DNA of 64,000 bases from Neckera pumila (Eukaryota > Streptophyta > Bryopsida > Hypnales > Neckeraceae), in the NCBI GenBank assembly GCA_963969595.1, contig OZ018417.1:8620501-8684500 (forward strand), written 5' to 3'. A program made the translations under genes and the position numbers. The notes beneath the pieces were generated by a model, which was given only the letters and a program-made list of their open reading frames with translations, was not told where the DNA came from and searched no databases. Positions 58,450 through 64,000 of the stretch are shown piece by piece. Position 1 is the stretch's first letter; each line of letters begins with the position of its first letter.

Positions 58450-59367
58450 TTAACTACTAAATGCTCAAAGTCTCCTCAGGGGACACATTTGGACAAGCTT
58501 GTATAACCTCAAATTTGATTTGATTTTTTGAAACTTTTCATAAAAATAGGAAATTAGCTTTCTAAAAATATAATTTATTTTCCAATTGGTGTCAGGGAGT
58601 AAAAGTTATGCCATCCGAAGTCTTAAAAGCGGTTCACCGGGCAGAACAAAAAAATCACAAAAAAATTGTTATGATTAAGTTTTTTTTATTTTTGTTTTTT
58701 TCTAAAAGATTATGCTTTTGTCTACATTTGAAGCTTTGATTCATTCTAGTTGGACTAATGATGAAAAAATTATGGACAATCTTGTTTTTTGAGCAATCTA
58801 TGCATCTTCTTCTTCAAAAAAAATTATAGCATTCATTTTTTAATGCAATTTTTAATTTTTAATTTTGATAGGGCGAAGTTTGTTTGCAAGAAGAGTCTCA
58901 CCGTTGGGATTAGAATGTTTCAATTCCATCTTAGAGCTATCAACAATTTAATATTTTGTTCAATCTTGGACCTACTTCTACTTAATAAATTCTTTATATA
59001 TGAAAATCAAGTTCTGATATTCTAAGAAAAAATTCCACAATTTTCAACTCAAACATTCAACAAAACAAGATTTAAGCCTACAGTTTGTAATGCAAAAATA
59101 TCCACAAATGGAGGTCAATGTCATCTGAAATTCCAGGCGAGCATTCAAGTTTATATCATTATTCCAATTTCAAATGCTAATATCTTCCAATCCATACGGT
59201 CAAAATTCGTGAAAATTTTATCACATGAGCTGAGACTAGTGAAGTACAAGATCTTATAGTTATATTCTAAAAAATTCTTTTTGGAGGGGTTCTTGGATGA
59301 TTGCAACAGACATAGCAATTTTGAGTGGTTTCGGTGCCAAAAAATGCCTTTGGCATTTAGGAATTAA
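58450..59367 (-). mobile_element. TTAA-bordered element, subfamily B-like (918 bp)
   Basis: Left border TTAA-CTACTAAATGCTC with a subterminal stem GTCTCCTCAGGGGACAC (58470-58486); right border TTTGGCATTTAGGAA-TTAA. The body is a distinct B sublineage shared with the element starting at 63617 (CTTGT.CAACCT, TTTTTTGAAACTTTT). Confidence 0.75.
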
Positions 59368-59709
59368 AAGAAAACAAGAACCTGGTGAAATAGTGAGGTT
59401 TTGTCATAAATTAATTTATTGACCAATCAGACTTCGCATTCCTACTTCAATCAAACCCTAACCGCATTGTGCAATGTGAATGAGGTAGTAGATATGATTT
59501 GGAAACTAGGATTCTCATATTGAGTCGATGTCATAGCTTGTATACGTCTTTTGGACAACACTAATAAAAGAATGAGATAGCTATAAATCTACTATAAATA
59601 ACTAAAAGAAAAAGAAAGATAACTCTGATCTAAAAGACAAGCATAAACAAAGCATCTAGGAAGTGCAAAGGACCATTTGGAATTGGTATCAATTGGACGC
59701 TTCACTATC

Positions 59710-61146
59710 CTAACCTCTAAAGGACCAAGGCCATTTTTTGCCAAAAAATTGAAAATTGTTTTCTTTTTCACATATAACCGTAGGATCTTATACCTAATTA
59801 GTATGACAATGTGTGGAAAAACTTTCAAAATTTTTGACCACACAAATTGCAAGATATCTGTGTTTATAGTGAAAAAAACAAATCTTTAAGCACATTGTGG
59901 AACTAGATTTTTTGACTTTGAACAATTTTAACTTTGCATTTTTGCACAACACAGTTTTGAGCTTTAAATCTTTACTAGTGTACCCTGTGTTGTTGCCACA
60001 ACTAAAATCAAAGGAAAAGTAAGTTTCTAACTCTCGATTCCACTCCCAGTTCCACTCCTAGAAGCAAGAACGCCACCAAAATCAAAGCAAAAGTAATTTT
60101 CTAACTCCCAGTTCCACTTCCAGTTCCACTCCTAGAAGCAAGAACGCCACCAAAATCAAAGTAAAAGCAATTTTCTAACTCTCGGTTCCACTCCCAGTAG
60201 CAAGAACGCCACCAAAATCAAAGTAAAAGTAATTTTCTAATTTTTTAATCAATAAATACTTTGAAATTCAATAAGCTTTGCACCACCACTCCAAATACCA
60301 CGAAACCAAGCCGGTGCACCCCTCCTCGGCAAGAGCTTTCCGACAATACCAAGCACGCGGCCGGGGGACGCACGGTCAGGAAGTTGTCTACGCTACAAAC
60401 AAAACAAAACAAAACAAAACAAAACAAAACAAAACAAAACAAAACAAAACAAAACAAACAAACAAACAAACAAACAAACAAACAAACAAACAAACAAACA
60501 AACTCATTTAAGGTATTGATAGTGGAGAACTGATTTGAGAGTCTAGCAAAAAAAGAAAAAGAAAAAGAACTTAATTTTTATTATTAAAAAAGTTGTTAAC
60601 TAGAAGTAGGTAGAAGATAGAAGGAAAATCTAAAATATTAATATCTTTTATTTGGAATTAAAATGCACAAATTCCAATGGTGAGATTGTCTAGCAAAAAA
60701 ACTAAACCACAGAGAACTTTTTTTTTTTTAAATTGTAAGAATTGCATACAAAAATGAATCCTATAAGTTATTTTTTCTAAAAAGATGCTCTAAGTGCTCG
60801 GAAAATAAGATTGTCTATAATTTTCTCATAACAAATCCAAATGGAATGAATCAAAGCTTTCCAGACATGAAAAAAAATCTAATCTATGGGAAAAGAGATT
60901 CAAATAAAAAATAAAGATAAAAATTTGCAAATTTTTTTTGCTACCCCTTCTCCTCTGTCTTGAGCTTATTTGGGCATAATTTTTGTTCCCATGTATCGAT
61001 TGAAAAAACATTATATTTTTATAAAGCTTATCAATTTTTCTATCTTCAGAAAAAGTTTCAAAAAATCAGGACAAAAATTCAGCCTGTAGGTACCTGCCCA
61101 AAATCCCAAATGTCCACCAAACAGACAATGGTCTTTTAGGGGTTAA
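59710..61146 (+). mobile_element. TTAA-bordered element, subfamily B, interrupted by repeat F and microsatellites
   Basis: Left border CTAA-CCTCTAAAGGACCAAGG, right border CTTTTAGGGG-TTAA. The body is interrupted at about 59980 and resumes at about 60506 (ATTGATAGTGGAGAACTG); uninterrupted copies such as 26131-26536 read GAATGTTTATAGTGGAGAAT there. Without the insert the length is about 910 bp, matching other complete copies. Confidence 0.75.
59980..60505 (-). repeat. Inserted repeat F copy with internal tandem repeat and (AAAAC)n/(AAAC)n tract
   Basis: The inverse of the 18.9-19.9 kb F units: ends GTTGTTGCCACAAC and AAACTCATTTAAGGTA. Inside, a tandem repeat of about 60-75 bp containing CCTAGAAGCAAGAACGCCAC-like and CACCAAAATCAAAG words is present about three times (60000-60240). 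60397-60503 is (AAAAC)n passing into (AAAC)n. The flanking 60290-60390 is GC-rich. Reading frames here only translate the microsatellite. Confidence 0.65.
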
Positions 61147-61188
61147 GGTGGATACACCCCAAATTGCACCTTGCTTGAATCCACCATC

Positions 61189-61360
61189 GATCAATAAGGT
61201 AAGACAATCCTAATACCACCCTGATCAACAATATGAATATCTTGGGCTAGCTCTGAGTCGGACACATATTTTCAGAGGGGTGCACGTGTTTTACAAATCA
61301 AACCCAAGTGATTTTGTACTTTTTTGAGTATTTTTGAATTACTTATGAAATTTCAAACGA
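61189..61360 (+). repeat. Repeat H, third copy
   Basis: ATAAGGTAAGACAATCCTAA, ATATCTTGGGCTAGCTCTGA and ATTTTCAGAGGGGTGCACG correspond in order to the two copies at 12538-13140, with considerable divergence. Confidence 0.55.
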
Positions 61361-61559
61361 GTTGGGTCATAGGTCCTTATTTGTGAGCCTAGATCTTTCA
61401 TAAATGGCTCACTTGCAATTCTAAATAAAAATGGGGAAAGCAAAGTGAATGATTGGCTTTTGCAATTAAGAATGTTTATTTCCTTGATTCATTTGATGAC
61501 TACACTGTTCAACTTCAGAACCAACTTCATGTTCATTCACAACCATTTAGGGTCCATTT

Positions 61560-62380
61560 TTAACCCCTAATTGTCTGAGCGACCAAATATGGTCGCTCCA
61601 AAATTTCAGGCTCATTTAAGTATAGGCAGTTAAATTCCTTTGACCGGTTAAAAAATTTTCACGGGCAATATTGAAGGTTAACTATTGGAAACTTTTATTT
61701 TTCAGTAAAAAAGGAAAATATTTGATTTTGGAGAGGTCCTCAAAAGCATATATATTTCATTGAGGAAGAGTAAAGCTTACAAACTTTATTTGATTTCTTG
61801 GCTTTAAGCAAAGCTTGCCAATTTTACTTGAATTGAGATTTGAAAAGTTCTACTTATTCATTTGCTTTGAAAATGGTCCCAATGGAAAGATTAAAGTGTT
61901 TTCATGATTTTCACCGTTGAAAATTTAAACATGCAAGTGTCGATTTGGAGTTATTTGAGATTTCTACTTATAAAAAAAATTTCATTTTAACAATTGCAAG
62001 GTGGATTGTGTAATGAGTTTGATAGCTTTTCATGTGAAATTAAGTTTTTTGAAAGTGTATTTTAGTGTGCTAACATAATTTGTAGTTGTTCATGTCACTT
62101 CCAATCTCCAAAAATATTTATAGGCAAATTTCTCAAACATTGTGGAGAGGGGTAGCATACTAAAATTAGAAAATATACATTTCTCTTGTTATGATCTCAC
62201 AACTCCTATGCAACTTTGCACTCAAAATTGGTATACATACTAATAAGCTAGCTCTTTAAACATCTTTAAGGTTAGATTTTGAAAAAAAAAACAATTTGTG
62301 TCATTGGAAATAACTATAAGTCCATGCTCTTTTTTTGTAGGAAGAACACATTTGGAAAGGCTTAGGCACTTAGGGGTTAA
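61560..62380 (+). mobile_element. TTAA-bordered element, subfamily M (821 bp), with perfect subterminal hairpin
   Basis: Borders TTAA-CCCCTAATTGTCTGAG and GCACTTAGGGG-TTAA are both intact. At 61578-61599 lies GAGCGACCA-AATA-TGGTCGCTC, a perfect 9-bp stem. Body sequence is unlike subfamilies A and B. No ORF. Confidence 0.8.
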
Positions 62381-62651
62381 AGCTCGCTCTGTCTTATAGC
62401 TTCCTACCTTAGCACTTCTTCTTGTATAATGCAAAGGACGGCAAAGTATTGCCTAATATATTAAGAACTTGCAATTTTCTTTAGTATACTAAAATCATTT
62501 GTTAAAGATTAAGTTGATAAGTTGAAAAATTTAAATTTACTTTATGACTTAGTCATTTTAGTAAATGTTTGAATAAATAGAGATTACTTTTCATCAAATC
62601 CATTGATAATAAAGAAAATTTTAAGGGTAATTATACCAATTAGCTAGAATC

Positions 62652-63588
62652 TTAACCCCTAAAATACCAAATACCATTTCTTGGCAACATAGCGATTTTG
62701 GGCAGCTCATTATGAATGGAGATTTTATTGTTTTTCTTTGAAATTTTCACACAAGATGTGCCCAAGGACTAATTTCAAGACCCAATAGATTTCATAATTT
62801 TTGATTACATGGATAAAAAGTTATTGCATGATATGTAATTTCAATCCTTAGCAGGCAGCCCGGGCAGCTCAACAAAATTCTTTAAAAATCACTTTTTCGA
62901 AAATTAAGAATTTGAAATTGGTTTTATAGATTTATATATACTTGGAAAGCTTTGAATAATTTCATTTGGATTAATGAGTCAAAAATTATGAGGATTTTTT
63001 GTTTGAGGGTAGTTATAGAATCTCTACTCTAAAATAAACTTTGAAGTCCTTTATCCAACTCAATTTTCAATATTTTGAAAACAAATAAAAATAGTGGATG
63101 TAGATTGTTTATTACAACATTACAACTACTGGGATTGGCATTTTTCAGACCCATAACAAAATTCTTGACAATTCAATATTTTGAGTCATTATCTACTTCT
63201 TCCTACTTACTATTTTTTCCCCTAATGTTGTACAATTCAAAATGATCTGAAATTTTTCAAGCATGTAGCCAATTTGCCTTGAAGACTAAATCCAAGGAGT
63301 AACCACCATTTTGGACATTTTTTCATACAAATGTGACCTTGTGAAGTGCAGCAGCCTGGATTTTTGCAGGGAGGAAAAAAAATAAATTTCAATTCAAATG
63401 TTAATATCTTGCAATCCACATGGTGGAAAATTCTGAAATTTTTTGAACATCTTCTTAAACTAGTTTACTACAAGATCTAATAGTTATATATATTCAAAAA
63501 TGTTTTTTTCTAAAATTTGGTACTTGTATTAGAAATGGCAGATTTAGAGCGATTTTGGTAAAAAAATAGTCTAAAACATTTAGGGTAT
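62652..63588 (+). mobile_element. TTAA-bordered element, subfamily A, inverted copy (about 937 bp)
   Basis: The left border TTAA-CCCCTAAAATACC is intact. The right end is eroded (AAAACATTTAGGGTATCC). The body is the reverse complement of 1-890 and 22011-22938 (for example TTTTTTCATACAAATGTGAC near 63320 against GTCACATTTGTATGAAAAAA near 205). Confidence 0.75.
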
Positions 63589-63616
63589 CCTAGGCTTAGA
63601 CAATGTTTACAATCCT

Positions 63617-64000
63617 TTAATCCCTAAAGATCCAAAGTCTCCTTGGGGGACACTAGGGATTTTGAGCAGGCTTGTGCAACCTAAAATTTTGACCTGATTT
63701 TTTGAAACTTTTTTGGAAGATGATAAATCACATTAGCTTTCTGTGAATATAATTTTTTTCAGTCGGTGCCTGGGAGCAAAAGTAACGCTACCCAAAGTCA
63801 AAAAAGCAGTTTGGTGGGCAGAAAAAAAACCCTTTAAAAATTGCTTTTTTTCTTAAATTTTTTTTTTCTCAAAGATCATCTTTTTGTCTACATTTGAAGC
63901 TTTGATTCATTCTATTTGGACTCAGAACGAGAAAGTTATGGACAATCTTGTTTATTGGACAATCTAAGCATCTTCAAAAACAACTTATAGAATTCATTCT
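63617..64000 (-). mobile_element. TTAA-bordered element, B sublineage, cut by right edge
   Basis: Left border TTAA-TCCCTAAAGATCC, then the subterminal stem GTCTCCTTGGGGGACAC (63638-63654). The body matches 58450-59367. The other end lies beyond the window. Confidence 0.7.

Noticed and set aside
60261..60533. Open frames rich in NKTKQ / NKQT repeats
   Set aside because: They only translate the (AAAAC)n and (AAAC)n microsatellite.

Overview
The window looks like nuclear DNA of a plant (streptophyte). Two intron-containing housekeeping genes match land-plant families almost residue for residue, introns follow GT-AG, and the intergenic DNA is very AT-rich and full of short non-autonomous DNA transposons. 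No bacterial, organellar, rRNA, tRNA or CRISPR feature was seen. Compact introns, AT-rich spacers and the RPN8 sequence type make a seed-free plant such as a moss or other bryophyte plausible, but this is a low-confidence guess; the lineage cannot be fixed from the sequence alone.

Layout. 1-6.5 kb: repeats only, with a TTAA-bordered element cut by the left edge, a cluster of TAAGGTAG-ended MITEs including a head-to-head pair, and a perfect 28-bp foldback. 6.55-8.5 kb: a small gene with a probable long 5'UTR intron, encoding a 79-aa lysine-rich protein of unknown function. 8.5-26.8 kb: AT-rich DNA with nested MITEs. 26.9-32.3 kb (+): complete 12-exon gene for the PP2A scaffolding A subunit. 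34.0-38.1 kb (-): complete 10-exon gene for the 26S proteasome lid subunit RPN8. The two genes converge. 38-64 kb: gene-free DNA dominated by repeats, including a ~860-bp inverted repeat and a dense run of TTAA-bordered elements.

The genes do not form a pathway; they are ordinary eukaryotic neighbours (phosphatase scaffold, proteasome subunit, small unknown protein). The main novelty is in the repeats. At least 17 full or partial copies of a 0.4-0.96 kb element class fill roughly a fifth of the window. They have TTAA at their borders, termini close to CCCCTAAAG, and often a short subterminal hairpin whose sequence differs between subfamilies while its pairing is kept. The TTAA borders and CCC start resemble piggyBac-type elements, which are poorly documented in plants. 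No transposase is visible, so that assignment is inference. Other MITE groups (Stowaway-like, PIF/Harbinger-like with TTA/TAA duplications, hAT-like, and several unnamed ones) are nested among them.
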